This document shows, in pieces, positions 15,112 through 15,686 of a stretch of DNA of 15,686 nucleotides (within the stretch, counting starts at the first letter, position 1; each line of letters begins with the position of its first letter). The stretch lies in NCBI GenBank assembly GCA_030036915.1, contig JASHSC010000069.1, forward strand, positions 1 through 15,686, given 5' to 3'. The DNA comes from Terriglobia bacterium. Lineage in GTDB: Bacteria > Acidobacteriota > Terriglobia > UBA7540. Below the pieces are notes generated by a model that saw only the letters and a program-made list of their open reading frames with translations, was not told the origin of the DNA and searched no databases. Position numbers and translations under genes: made by a program.

Positions 15112-15491
15112 ATTCTTCTGCAACCACTTCAGCGGTATCTCCAAGTGCGTAGGATCCATCGAAAGGAATCCGGCGTGAGGAAAGATAAATTTAGGATTAG
15201 GGCATAGTGACGCCGGGGAGCTCCGAGATCGCTGAGGCCTTTCCGTGGCTGGTGACCCAGCCGCCATCGCGGTTGCCCTGCCCAACATCGGACTACGCTG
15301 GACTTGGATAACCTCGCGCCGGTGCTTGAAAAATTGGAAGCGATGGTGCTCATACAACGGTGGGGCCGACGGTGTCCAAGTTGTTTTTCGATTGCCGACC
15401 ATGACGGAAAGTCATACACTCAGCAACGAGACCTCTTGGTTATTCTTTGATGTTTCCACTCCCCGCACGGCTGAGCTGGGACGGCGTAACA
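15112..15491. other. Region without a recognised gene after the Rhs remnant
   Basis: Several frames stay open on both strands, but none combines a start, a ribosome-binding site and a recognisable domain. Short protein-like stretches occur, such as LDLDNLAPVLEKLEAMVLIQ on the plus strand near 15299-15358 and MDPTHLEIPLKWLQKN on the minus strand near 15115-15165. They may be decayed coding material or an unrecognised small immunity gene, but this cannot be supported further. Confidence 0.3.
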
Positions 15492-15686
15492 ATGCCATCT
15501 AAAATCTTCAACGTGCTAAGCCGGCGCGCACTCTTTTCCAAAGGGGCGCTCGCAATGGGGAGCGTCATCGCCCTTCCCTGTCAGGCACTCTTATCGGAAT
15601 CTGCCGGCCCGGCTGCACAAGCCGAACCTTCGGACAAGGTCTCATTGCGCATCATTGTGGTGGAAACAATGAGCGAAGCCCAGAAA
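15492..15686 (+). CDS. N-terminus of a Tat-exported protein, possibly a parvulin-type PPIase (partial)
   Basis: The first 65 codons of a gene that runs out of the window. The N-terminus carries a twin-arginine-like leader, LSRRALFSKGALAMGS (9-24), then a hydrophobic stretch to about 34 and an Ala/Pro-rich linker. The mature part begins VSLRIIVVETMSEAQK, which resembles the first strand and helix of secreted PpiC/SurA-type peptidyl-prolyl isomerases (RxIxV followed by an EEAxx helix). Only one strand and part of one helix are visible, so the family is a guess. There is no strong Shine-Dalgarno site before the ATG. The protein should be exported folded through Tat. Confidence 0.5.
   Translation, partial: MPSKIFNVLSRRALFSKGALAMGSVIALPCQALLSESAGPAAQAEPSDKVSLRIIVVETMSEAQK

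Noticed and set aside
14902..15402. A 166-codon minus-strand frame as an immunity gene for the Rhs tip
   Set aside because: Its 3' half is antisense to the end of the tip, and no ribosome-binding site or immunity-like features are seen.

Overview
The window looks like a chromosomal segment of an Acidobacteriota bacterium, probably from soil. This is inferred from gene content: a very long Oar-type TonB-dependent receptor with a carboxypeptidase-regulatory-like N-terminal domain, a secreted DUF1080 protein, a Tat-exported polysaccharide deacetylase with a long unrecognised C-terminal part, and an Rhs fragment whose core wording is common in that phylum. Base composition is GC-rich, with lower GC in the receptor gene and in the Rhs tip. 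No tRNA, rRNA, CRISPR array or intact insertion sequence was seen.

Layout. 1-3088, plus strand: rsmG (16S rRNA m7G methyltransferase, possibly leaderless), msrA (methionine sulfoxide reductase), and a Tat-exported NodB-type deacetylase 10 bases behind msrA. 3089-3325: spacer with a REP-like hairpin and a good promoter for the next gene. 3326-4018: RraA/HMG-aldolase family protein. 4118-4921: secreted DUF1080 (3-keto-disaccharide hydrolase family) protein. 5033-7043: a tight three-gene cluster of a 2H cyclic phosphodiesterase-like protein, an ABM-fold monooxygenase-like protein and an iron-type alcohol dehydrogenase carrying Gln at a usual metal-ligand His. 7044-7418: spacer with a GC-rich structured island, then a TTGACA promoter overlapped by an AT-rich dyad. 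7419-10979: the 1186-residue receptor. 10980-11483: about 500 bases without a gene, rich in nested inverted repeats.

11484-13219, minus strand: an mgtC/sapB-family membrane protein followed 32 bases later by a secreted HExxH protein of unknown function, probably one operon. 13220-13963: a REP-like element and two decayed minus-strand coding remnants. 13964-15111, plus strand: a 5'-truncated, frameshifted Rhs gene whose variable C-terminal tip carries an HEGTH motif, so it may be a metallopeptidase-like polymorphic toxin tip. 15112-15491: no gene recognised. 15492 to the end: the start of a Tat-exported protein, possibly a parvulin-type peptidyl-prolyl isomerase.

Functionally, the plus-strand genes suggest envelope and carbohydrate work: glycan deacetylation, a keto-sugar enzyme, an aldolase-like enzyme, a dehydrogenase and a large outer-membrane importer. 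The right-hand third is an accessory, decaying region around the Rhs remnant. No clearly new multi-gene system is evident. The best leads are the Rhs HExxH tip, the mgtC plus secreted HExxH pair, the structured block behind the receptor, and the deacetylase C-terminal region.
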